Source: Brachionus rotundiformis (lineage: Eukaryota > Rotifera > Eurotatoria > Ploima > Brachionidae). Taken from it: a stretch of 64,000 nucleotides of DNA. Shown here piece after piece: positions 56,162 through 64,000 of this stretch. The translations under genes and the position numbers were made by a program. Position 1 is the stretch's first letter; each line of letters starts with the position of its first letter. The DNA lies in the NCBI GenBank assembly GCA_016802295.1, contig JAESIW010000166.1:102156-166155 (forward strand). Reading direction: 5' to 3'. The notes below the pieces were generated by a model that ran no database searches, had not been told where the DNA came from, and worked only from the letters and a program-made list of their open reading frames with translations.

Positions 56162-57880
56162 TTAGCATGAGTTAAAAATTTGATAGATTTTTTTCAAGTC
56201 AAAATGATAATTTCCAATTACGTTCCATTCGATTTGGTTTAATGGATTATCAAGCTCATAATTGTAAAAAAAACCATGTGGTGTTGGCCAAGAAGTATCC
56301 AAATTATAATTAGACTGAGAATATTGTTTAAATGAATAAAACAGTGTTTGGTTTTCTGAAAATTTTCGAGTAAAAATTTGACTTGATTTTCCTTGATACA
56401 AGTTGCCATTTTCCATTCGCACCAATTTCAGATATTCAAAAAAGTCTAAATTTTCTCTCAGCTTAACCAATTTTTCTCTGCATTTGACTAAACTGCTACC
56501 AATTAGGCTCAATTGGCGATTTTTGTCTTGGACATGGATCCTTTTTAAAAAATAGACCCGTTTAAACGGTGCATCATAGACATACTTTTTTATTCTGGAA
56601 AATTTCAGAGTTTTCATAAAATTTGCTCTTGCCAACTTGGAAGCTTTGATACTTTTGGCTATAATGGTATTACCTTTGCGACTCCATTCTATTCCATTTT
56701 CTAAATTTGAGTTGACCATGTTGAGAGTGTCATTGACCGATTTGGAACCGGCAATGCTGGAATCAGCTTCGTTAGAAGATAAATAATAAGATCCTGCTGG
56801 TAAATCTGTGAAACTGGATGAAATATTTGATTTTATACCAAATGAAAATTTGTCGGAAATTTTCTCTAATTGGTCCCTTTTTAGAATAAGCTTTTCTTTT
56901 GAGCCATTTCTGTCTATGGTAAAAACTCGGCTCAACTCTTCTGTGATTATGTCTGGTTGAATGTCTTCGGTCAATTGGTATGGTGAAAGATTTTCCAATA
57001 CTTTGGCAATCGGTTCATATCTATCGATTGTTTGTGCAGTCTGTGCAATCAGATCTTGGACAAACTTGGGGCTAAATTCACGCTCAGGCATCCTGTACTC
57101 CTCAATTATGTCCAATTGTTGGTACAAATTGTGTGCCAGAGACGACATTTGGTCTCTGACCACGTACACACTTGCTTTGGGTCCAAAAACTTCTTCCACT
57201 ACATTTAGCTCATTTATTTGCTTTGCTGACAGAATCAGCGAGTTTTGTTGGTATCCTTTGCCCTGTGAGCTGACCTCACATTGAACATTTAAACCAATTT
57301 CTTCAAAAATGTTAACTACTTTACCACTGTTGCTTTCATTGAGAACTTTTTCCAAATTTATTCGTTCCAATGAACCCACTGGTGCTTCGAAGAACACATC
57401 AATCGGAAATCTGGACAAGTGATTAGCTTTGCCATTCAGCAAATATTTTTCACCCTTGTTATCAAAAAATTTAAGACTGCATTCAAATCGGTCCGGTTTG
57501 AGAAAAATAATTTGCTCCAAAGATATCTGAATGTTGTACTTTCTTTGGACAACTTGGACAAACAAATTTCTAATTGTATCTGTCAATAGTTCTATATTGA
57601 TGCTGAATCCTTCATTATTGAGCATAAATAAATGTGTGTAGTCAATGTAAACTAGTCTTGGTACTCCCACAGATACCCATGTTAGTCTGGAGTATTTTTC
57701 GGTGTCCTTGCTTTGAATTATTCTATCATTTATTGATGTCTTGAACGCTTCCAAGAACACTGTCTCACCATTGGTCTCATAATCGACGGTCAAGTCAGCC
57801 AAATCGAATATTATGTTCTTTGTTTCCTGGCTTGACCAGTTAACAAGACTTAAAATTATTAGACAAATTGATAAGCTCAT
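56162..57880 (-). CDS. Tandem secreted protein family, copy 1 (572 residues)
   Basis: Intronless gene, signal peptide MSLSICLIILSLVNWSSQE. I do not recognise a named full-length family. Conserved blocks shared with the next two genes are IFDLADLTVDYETNG (about 25-39), LTWVSVGVPRLV (about 65-76), KYNIQISLEQIIFLKPDRFEC (about 113-133), FGPKASVYV (about 240), IIEEYRMPEREFSPKFVQ (about 260), IEWSRKGNTIIAKSIKASK (about 398-416) and DAPFKRVYFLK (about 435). The C-terminal ~60 residues of the family resemble an H-type lectin repeat, but this copy is the most diverged there, ending EWNVIGN rather than W-x-AIG. Expected to be extracellular. It is the member furthest downstream in the array. Confidence 0.8.
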   Translation of the reverse strand: MSLSICLIILSLVNWSSQETKNIIFDLADLTVDYETNGETVFLEAFKTSINDRIIQSKDTEKYSRLTWVSVGVPRLVYIDYTHLFMLNNEGFSINIELLTDTIRNLFVQVVQRKYNIQISLEQIIFLKPDRFECSLKFFDNKGEKYLLNGKANHLSRFPIDVFFEAPVGSLERINLEKVLNESNSGKVVNIFEEIGLNVQCEVSSQGKGYQQNSLILSAKQINELNVVEEVFGPKASVYVVRDQMSSLAHNLYQQLDIIEEYRMPEREFSPKFVQDLIAQTAQTIDRYEPIAKVLENLSPYQLTEDIQPDIITEELSRVFTIDRNGSKEKLILKRDQLEKISDKFSFGIKSNISSSFTDLPAGSYYLSSNEADSSIAGSKSVNDTLNMVNSNLENGIEWSRKGNTIIAKSIKASKLARANFMKTLKFSRIKKYVYDAPFKRVYFLKRIHVQDKNRQLSLIGSSLVKCREKLVKLRENLDFFEYLKLVRMENGNLYQGKSSQIFTRKFSENQTLFYSFKQYSQSNYNLDTSWPTPHGFFYNYELDNPLNQIEWNVIGNYHFDLKKIYQIFNSC

Positions 57881-58188
57881 TTTAGATAATTTTAAAATTG
57901 TTTTTCTGATTTAAATTATCAGTAAATAAAAAAATATGTCTTTAATTAGTTTACTTATTTGGTTTTAATTAGTTTATTTTTCTTTTCAGTTAAATTTAAA
58001 TAAAAAAATCTTTCCTTCAAAATATCTACTCACATATTATTTAATAAAAGAAAAACATCTTAAATTGTTTATAATAATCAATTTCCTAATACAATCCAAT
58101 AAAACCGAAAAATTAATTAACTTAATAGCTTTAAATTTAATAAATAAATAAATAAATAAATTTTTTTAGCTTTTATTTAAAAATTAAT

Positions 58189-59907
58189 TTAAAAACCAAT
58201 TGCAAACCAGTGGATCTTTGCTTTGATATAGGAAGTTGGTAAATTGAATTGAATTTGGCAAACAAATTCTTTGTTTGTTGCGTGTTCGACTATGCGATAT
58301 GAATCAATGGGTCCATCAGTATCACAAGAGATCAAATTGAACATAACAATTGGCACTTTGGTAAAATGTTTGGTAAAATGTGCGCTAAAATATTCATATT
58401 TTTCCAAAAAGCTTTTCATATATTTATCTCTTGGTTTAAATATATCAAGAAATCCTTCTTCGAACAAAATTTTTTTACTATTATTCTTATTGTCCAAACT
58501 AGATAGCTTAATTAGTTCATTCAATCTGAAATTGTAATCATCAACCATTTGCAACGAATTTCTCTTTAATAATTTGTTATAAGACCTTTTGGCAAAGTAT
58601 GCATTTTTTGTTTTTAGTGAAAAAGTCCTTTTAAATGGAGCCTCTGTGACTATTCTTTTAATACGGGAAAACTTTAGGTCTTTGGTAAAATTGGCTTTTT
58701 CAAATTTGGAGGCTTTGATACTCTTTGGAATAATCATGTCGCCTTTGCGCACCCATTCAATATCATTTTTATCATCGGTGTTTATTTGGTTTAGGGTATC
58801 CATCATACCAGAGCTTGAATGTTCATTTTGATTGCTCGTTTTGGAAGAAATTCCACCACCAATTGATGCAAAGATACCTTTGACTGGCACTTTGATCTCA
58901 CCACCAGCGCCAAATTCTGAAAAATTGCTTTTTTTTGAATACTCAGCTTCATTTAGTACAATTTTTTCACTCTTTCCATCCGATACAACCTTAAGAAGCT
59001 TGCTGAGCTCTTCTTTTATTTGATCTGGCTTAATGTCTTGGAAAATATCATAGCTGGACAAGTGATTGAGCGCCTCATCAATAGGCACATATTGCATATT
59101 GGTCATTATGGCCAAATTTTCCACAAACTTTTCACTAAATTGCTTTTCAGGCATTTGGTATTCCTCAAACACATTCATGTGCATGAACAGCTCTTGGGAA
59201 AGTGAAGCCAATTGGAATCTGGTCACATAAACTTTATCAGCCGAGCCAAATATTGAATCAATTAGATTCAAGCTATTCATTTGTCTGCCAGTAATGGTAA
59301 AGACATTTTCTCGACTGGAATAGCCCCTGGAAACAACCTGGCACTGAATATCAAAATTTTCATCTGAAAAGACCCTTTTCTCAAACAGATTTCTTTGAAT
59401 TGAGTTAACTGGAAGATCGAAAGAAATATACAAGGGATATCTGAACATGTTCAAAGAACGGCCTTCAATTGTAAATTTCTGGTAGTTCTGGTCAAATAGA
59501 TCAATTCTGCACTCGAAACTTTTTGGTACCAGAGTGACTATTTGAGAAAGTTCCACCGTAATATTGTACTTTTGAAGTATGGACAAGCGAAATTTTTCCC
59601 TCAGTTGATTGTTTAGTAGTTCTACTTTTAGATAGAAGCCAATTGAATTGAATATGGATGAATTGCGGCTGAAATCGACCAGCTTTGGATAGCCAATTGA
59701 TACCCATGTCAGTTGACCATATCTTTCTTCTTGGCCAGATTGAATTATTTCATCATTACTAGAAGTTTTGAACGCTTCTATTTGCACTATTTGTCCATCT
59801 GTCTCATAATCAATGGTCAAATCGGCCAAATCAAACACAATGTTGTCATTTTTATTGCTTTTTGCATTGATAGCCAGACCAAGCCAAAGAAAGAGAAAAA
59901 GCTTCAT
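58189..59907 (-). CDS. Tandem secreted protein family, copy 2 (572 residues)
   Basis: Intronless, with a signal peptide (MKLFLFLWLGLAINAKS). It carries the full block order of the family: VFDLADLTIDYETDG, LTWVSIGYPKLVDF, KSFECRIDLFDQNYQ, FEEYQMPEKQFSEKFVE, IEWVRKGDMIIPKSIKASK and EAPFKRTFSLK. The C-terminal region begins near FSAHFTKHFTKVPIVMFNLI and ends IHWFAIGF. The pattern of F, P-x-V, a central tyrosine-rich strand and terminal W-x-AIG is like H-type lectin domains. The Gly/Ser-rich stretch at about 345-380 (FASIGGGISSKT) may be a flexible loop. No enzyme motif is seen. The gap to the next copy is 150 bp. Confidence 0.8.
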   Translation of the reverse strand: MKLFLFLWLGLAINAKSNKNDNIVFDLADLTIDYETDGQIVQIEAFKTSSNDEIIQSGQEERYGQLTWVSIGYPKLVDFSRNSSIFNSIGFYLKVELLNNQLREKFRLSILQKYNITVELSQIVTLVPKSFECRIDLFDQNYQKFTIEGRSLNMFRYPLYISFDLPVNSIQRNLFEKRVFSDENFDIQCQVVSRGYSSRENVFTITGRQMNSLNLIDSIFGSADKVYVTRFQLASLSQELFMHMNVFEEYQMPEKQFSEKFVENLAIMTNMQYVPIDEALNHLSSYDIFQDIKPDQIKEELSKLLKVVSDGKSEKIVLNEAEYSKKSNFSEFGAGGEIKVPVKGIFASIGGGISSKTSNQNEHSSSGMMDTLNQINTDDKNDIEWVRKGDMIIPKSIKASKFEKANFTKDLKFSRIKRIVTEAPFKRTFSLKTKNAYFAKRSYNKLLKRNSLQMVDDYNFRLNELIKLSSLDNKNNSKKILFEEGFLDIFKPRDKYMKSFLEKYEYFSAHFTKHFTKVPIVMFNLISCDTDGPIDSYRIVEHATNKEFVCQIQFNLPTSYIKAKIHWFAIGF

Positions 59908-60057
59908 TTTTAAAATTTTAAATTTGAATATATTTTTTCAATTTAAGTTTTTTTATCATTTTTTTAGTTTGTTTATAATTTAAATCAGATAACTTTAACT
60001 ATTTTAAATTATCAATTTAAATAAAAATTGCTTTATTGATGTTAATTAAAAGAAAAT

Positions 60058-61776
60058 TTAATGTCCAATGGCAACCCATTTAATTTCTAAAAAAACTAAT
60101 TGGTCAAAATTTTTCATATTAATTTGGTCATATAATCTAACATCAATAACACACTCAATCTGTGTGTTATTTATCTTTTGGTTAATTATTCGAAAGCTTT
60201 CTATTTGATTAGTTCTTTTAAATGAATAAAAAACTCTGGGATCACTGTTAAATCCGACCAATTTAGCACTAAATTCAGCTTGCATTAAATTGGTAAAATC
60301 GACATTCCATATGCCACTTTGAATGTGATAAATAGCACTAAGATATTCATTTAGAATTGAGTCAGCTAAATTAAAATAAAGCTTATCAATATGGTAAGTT
60401 TTATTAATGAATTGGTTTTCCTGCGAGCTATACAAATCAAATGATCTTGTCTTTAATGAAAAGGAGCGGCTAAATGGAGCATCATAATATTCTCGTCTGA
60501 TGCGGAAAAACTTGAGGTCTCGATTGAGCAGAGACTTGGCCATCTTGGAAACTTTTAGTCTCCTTGGCACAACCATTGAGCCTTTTCTGACCCATTCCAC
60601 ATCATTTTGATCGTAGTCATTCAAGTCCCTTAATTGCTCTGAAAAGGTTGAATCCGATCCCTCCCAATCTTTTGCTCTAGATATGGCATATTGGCTAGCA
60701 GCATTTATTTTGAATTTACCAGCAGACACTGAAAGACCAAAATCTAAACCAAGTGATCTTTCATTTGCCGATTTATCATAAATGCTATCATTTACAGCTA
60801 AAAAATCTTTGGTCTCCAATTTTTTTATGACATAAGTCTTGCTTAATTCTTCCTTAATTATATCTGGTTTAAGATCTTCTGCCAAATTGTATGTAGACAA
60901 TTGGGAAAGAGCTTTATCAAATGGCATCAACTGATTTATAGATAAAGCAGTTTGTTTTAAAAATTCGCTGATAAAATTTTGCTCAAACTCTTTCTCAGGT
61001 ATTTGGTATTCTTCAATGATGTCCAGTTTGTGATAAAGTTCACTGGATAATTCAGTTAGTTGTCTTCTGGTAATGTAGACTTGTGAATGCGGTCCAAATA
61101 TATCATCTACCAAATTAAGTTGGTTCATTTGTTTGGATGAAATGATGAGCGTGTTTTCTTTGTAAGTTTGGCCTTGGGAAAAAGCTTGGCACTTTATTTC
61201 CAAGTCTGGATCAAAGTTGTCCTTTTGAAGTCTTTTCTGCAAAGCCCTACGCTCCATTGATAGATTGTTGTCTGGGTAAGGAAATGTGACACGTAAAGGA
61301 AATACGTTCAAATCATCTGCCTTTCCATTTAGTACCACTTTGTTCCCATCATGATACAGTTCTATTTGGCACTCGAACCTGCCTGGCTTTAGAGTCAGTA
61401 TTTGTTGCTCATAAACTGTCACTTTGTACTTTTTCATAATCTCATTGACCAATCTTTGCTTATTCTGCTTGTTCAAAAGCTCCACAAAAACATCAAAACC
61501 ATCTTGTCTCATATGGAATATATTTGAATCAGGCAAAAGTCTGACAAGACTCGGATTACCAATCGACACCCATTGAAGTTGACCATATTTTCCTTTGTCT
61601 CTGCTCTCGATTATTCTGTCGTTTCCAGCAGTCTTGTAAGCTTCTAACAACACCACTTTTTTCTCATCTTCAAAGTCCAATGTTATATCAGCCAAATCAA
61701 ATACCACGTCGTTTGTGTCCATTTTATCACAAGACATCCATTTGATAAACAAAACAAACAGAAATAACTTTTTCAT
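60058..61776 (-). CDS. Tandem secreted protein family, copy 3 (572 residues)
   Basis: Intronless, with a signal peptide (MKKLFLFVLFIKWMSC). The blocks are VVFDLADITLDFED, LQWVSIGNPSLVRL, GRFECQIELYHDGNK, GPHSQVYITRRQL, IIEEYQIPEKEFEQNFI, VEWVRKGSMVVPRRLKVSK and DAPFSRSFSLK. The C-terminus gives the clearest lectin-like signature: LVGFNSDPRVFYSFKR, then SFRIINQKI and a final LEIKWVAIGH. The length is exactly that of copies 1 and 2 although the sequences differ at most positions. The start is supported by the signal peptide. Confidence 0.8.
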   Translation of the reverse strand: MKKLFLFVLFIKWMSCDKMDTNDVVFDLADITLDFEDEKKVVLLEAYKTAGNDRIIESRDKGKYGQLQWVSIGNPSLVRLLPDSNIFHMRQDGFDVFVELLNKQNKQRLVNEIMKKYKVTVYEQQILTLKPGRFECQIELYHDGNKVVLNGKADDLNVFPLRVTFPYPDNNLSMERRALQKRLQKDNFDPDLEIKCQAFSQGQTYKENTLIISSKQMNQLNLVDDIFGPHSQVYITRRQLTELSSELYHKLDIIEEYQIPEKEFEQNFISEFLKQTALSINQLMPFDKALSQLSTYNLAEDLKPDIIKEELSKTYVIKKLETKDFLAVNDSIYDKSANERSLGLDFGLSVSAGKFKINAASQYAISRAKDWEGSDSTFSEQLRDLNDYDQNDVEWVRKGSMVVPRRLKVSKMAKSLLNRDLKFFRIRREYYDAPFSRSFSLKTRSFDLYSSQENQFINKTYHIDKLYFNLADSILNEYLSAIYHIQSGIWNVDFTNLMQAEFSAKLVGFNSDPRVFYSFKRTNQIESFRIINQKINNTQIECVIDVRLYDQINMKNFDQLVFLEIKWVAIGH

Positions 61777-62202
61777 TTTGCTTTTTTTTTTCTTATTTTT
61801 TAAATAAAATGAATGAATTTATTTCTCCAATTTATCTAATTCCTTCCATATGAGTTTTATCTTTTATAGACTTTATTTGTTTCTTTTTAATATCTATTCA
61901 CTAATTAAAAAGCAATACAATAATAAGATATGCAAAATTTTAATAATATTAAATTCATAAACTTTGTGAATTTATTAATTGAAATGATATTAATTTATTT
62001 ATTTTATTCTAATTTTTATTTAATGATTATTTTATTTGTTTTTTAAAAAAGAAGAAAAAATTTATTTATTTTTATTTGATATATTATTAAATAAAGAATT
62101 TTATTAAATATAATAATATTTATTATTTTCCTTTTGTTTAAATTTTAATTTATTAAATATTAATTAATTTTTTTAATTGATTTTTTATATTTTCTGTTTA
62201 TT
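61777..62202. other. Spacer between family copies 3 and 4
   Basis: About 425 bp of AT-rich spacer. No feature is seen. Confidence 0.5.
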
Positions 62203-63264
62203 TTAGTATCCTATTGCTAACCATCTCAATTCGAATTCGTCAAATAAGCTATTTATTTTACAATTTGCTCCATAAGTATCAAATTTTTTAATCTTAGCAA
62301 TCAAAACCAATAAGTCCTTTGTTATTTTCTGTTCTAAAATCTCATAACTCATCAAGAGTTCTTTTTTATTTGTAAAATAAATTTTTTTTATGGAATATAC
62401 GATTTTTGGTGGTTCGCTAAAATTTTGGATAAATTCTTTAATAACATGTAAAAAACATGTATCATTATTTTCTTGATTCAAAATAAAATTTTCAAATTTA
62501 CCTGATTCATATTTTAATTCTTTATAATTAATTAATGAACTAGATAATAATCTATTTACTTTTGATACAAAATTTTGAAAACAATTTATTTGACTACTTA
62601 AATCAGAATTAATTTTGTTATAAAATCTTATTATTTTGGTATCGAGCACATATCTTTTCTCCAAATTTATCTTATCTTGTCTTATAAATTTAGCCTTACA
62701 CAAAATAATTAGTTCCTGATTAGAATGAAGTCTTTTTTCCAACAAAATTCTCTCCTTGGTATTTTGGAAAGCGTCGAAATAAACTGATAGAGGTGATTGA
62801 TTTAAGTTGTAAACCCGGCCCTCAATTGTGTTTAATTGGTAGTCTTGGTCAAATAGATCTATTCTGCACTCAAATCTATCGGGTAAAAAGGCGCTTATTT
62901 GATAAGGTTCCACTTTTAAATTGTATTTATTATTAATTATTTGGCCAACTTTGAGCCTCATTTCATAGTTTACCAATTCAACTTTTAGTTGGAAGCCAAT
63001 TGGATTCAACATGTCTGTATCAAGGCTGAAATCAACTAACTTTGGATATCCGATTACCACCCATTTGAAATAAGAGAAATTAGTTTTATCATCTTCAATC
63101 ATTAAGAACTCATTATTAAAAGTTTTGAACGCTTCGATTTGCACTGTTTGTCCATCTATGTCATAATCAATGGTCAGATCGGCATTATCAGATAAGAAGC
63201 TCTCATTTTTGATCAAGTTTAGATTGTTAACCAAGCAATAATAAAAAAGAACAAGAATCTTCAT
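62203..63264 (-). CDS. Tandem secreted protein family, copy 4, internally deleted (353 residues)
   Basis: Intronless gene with signal peptide-like MKILVLFYYCLVNNLNL. The N-terminal half follows copy 2 closely (DLTIDYDIDGQTVQIEAFKT; VVIGYPKLVDF; FECRIDLFDQDYQ; TIEGR), and the C-terminus keeps the lectin-like part (NFSEPPKIVYSIKK to ELRWLAIGY). The middle is missing: there is no EEY-x-x-PE block, no W-x-RKG block and no APF-x-R block. About 220 residues have been lost, in frame, with a single intact ORF. It could be a functional short form or an early stage of loss. It is the first gene of the array in transcription order. Confidence 0.75.
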   Translation of the reverse strand: MKILVLFYYCLVNNLNLIKNESFLSDNADLTIDYDIDGQTVQIEAFKTFNNEFLMIEDDKTNFSYFKWVVIGYPKLVDFSLDTDMLNPIGFQLKVELVNYEMRLKVGQIINNKYNLKVEPYQISAFLPDRFECRIDLFDQDYQLNTIEGRVYNLNQSPLSVYFDAFQNTKERILLEKRLHSNQELIILCKAKFIRQDKINLEKRYVLDTKIIRFYNKINSDLSSQINCFQNFVSKVNRLLSSSLINYKELKYESGKFENFILNQENNDTCFLHVIKEFIQNFSEPPKIVYSIKKIYFTNKKELLMSYEILEQKITKDLLVLIAKIKKFDTYGANCKINSLFDEFELRWLAIGY

Positions 63265-63799
63265 ATTTTTTATATCTCTAAACTAGTGAATAATAGATTT
63301 TTAACTTTAATTTGTATAAATTTTTTTTCAATTTAATTCAAAAATTATCTTATCATTTTTTTCTGCTTTTATTTAATAAGTTATTTAAATATATATTTAT
63401 TTAATTTATCTATTTTATGGTTTGTTTAGACTAGTTATTGGCAAATTACGTTTTTTTAAATTTAAGGTAGAAATTTAAAGATAAAATGAATTTAAAAATA
63501 ATTTAAATATAAACATTTTTAAATTGATAATTTTAATCAATTAATATAAATTATATTTTTTTTGTTGAAGTCATATATTTGAAAATAAAAAAAATTAAAT
63601 TGGTTAAACGGGAAAAAAAGGTAAAAAAAATATGATGTGCCTTTGGTAAAAAGAGATTGGAATTGGATTTTTTAAAAAAATCGCTAAAAGTTAAATTAGT
63701 TAAATTGGTTTAATTAGTTTAATAAGTCAGAAGGGTATAAATAGCAGTGAATTTTAAAAAAAGTCATTTCATTTTTTAAAATTGAAAAATTTTGAAAAA
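63265..63799. promoter_or_regulatory. Divergent region between the secreted array and the edge gene
   Basis: About 535 bp of AT-rich sequence between opposite start codons. Probably promoters for both. No specific element is supported. Confidence 0.4.
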
Positions 63800-64000
63800 A
63801 TGGGATCAAAAAGCAGTCGCCATAACTCTGCCGATCCGCAGGTCCCAAGCCCTGATGAAAAAAGAGGAGGGTGGTGGCAGCCACATGCATCGTATGTGCA
63901 TGTGGTCTTTCACGTAGTCTGCAGAAGAGCTGTATGGCGGGTACATAGGCCTACGGGTCTTTGTCCAAGTCTTGTCGTATGAGGGCGCCGCTGGCTTCGA
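63800..64000 (+). CDS. 5' end of a gene with N-myristoylation-type start, truncated by window
   Basis: ATG at 63800 opens MGSKSSRHNSADPQVPSPDE, a classic Gly-2/Ser-6 myristoylation sequence, in a sharply G+C-richer stretch than the preceding spacer. The frame runs to a TGA at 63980-63982, but donor-like GT sites occur near 63892. In another frame the last 50 bases read RVFVQVLSYEGAAGF, which faintly resembles the start of an SH3 domain (ALYDY region). A Src-type tyrosine kinase is one possibility but is weakly supported. The gene continues beyond the window. Confidence 0.4.

Noticed and set aside
56162..61776. 572-residue proteins as MACPF/perforin-like pore formers
   Set aside because: The MACPF signature (Y-G-T-H-[FY]) and paired helical clusters are not visible, so this was not assigned.

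Overview
This is a metazoan nuclear window: AT-rich (roughly 70% or more by eye), gene-dense, with short GT-AG introns (mostly 42-70 bp) and standard-code single-copy animal genes. The combination of tiny introns, CYP3-clan P450 expansion, peritrophin-type chitin-binding proteins and cilia genes suggests a small protostome. A rotifer is my best guess, but that is inference from gene style and not from a marker gene.

Layout. 1-7.6 kb: the 3' end of a uracil phosphoribosyltransferase homologue (UPRT) copy, an arrestin-domain gene, a compact ULK/Atg1 kinase with a tRNA-Arg(ACG) gene inside its last intron, an intact five-exon UPRT gene, a CBM14 chitin-binding protein and a second arrestin-domain gene. 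8.5-15.8 kb: three tandem CYP3-clan cytochrome P450 genes that form a mosaic of near-identical and strongly diverged blocks. 16-18.1 kb: a CFAP68-like ciliary protein and a rhodopsin-family peptide-receptor-like GPCR. 18.1-27.6 kb: a 3.2 kb gene-poor stretch, a small unrecognised gene, a tRNA-derived SINE with target-site duplication, and ZFAND4, whose 2.9 kb second intron holds decayed transposon sequence. 28-38 kb: WDR91, decayed retroelement and coding-like remnants, a DEAF1-like SAND protein and a 3.4 kb gene desert. 38-41 kb: an SNX1/2-type sorting nexin. 41-45 kb: POLR3B. 45.6-52.4 kb: PORCN, PPIL3, MRPS7 and DYNC2I1, all on the plus strand with short gaps. 52.5-55.7 kb: a second CBM14 protein and a glutamate carboxypeptidase II homologue. 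56-63.3 kb: four tandem intronless genes for a secreted family I cannot name, three of exactly 572 codons and one internally deleted. At the right edge a further plus-strand gene begins.

The genes are mostly unrelated housekeeping and signalling functions. Coherent sets are the tandem P450s, the tandem 572-residue secreted family, two dynein/cilia genes, and the PORCN-PPIL3-MRPS7 cluster, where acceptor-like AG sites lie directly before each start codon and the PPIL3 start codon itself is incomplete in the genome. The strongest leads for something new are the secreted array with its H-type-lectin-like C-terminus, the P450 mosaicism, and possible trans-splicing in the PORCN cluster. All exon joins were derived by hand from splice consensus, reading frame and remembered family sequence; no search was run.
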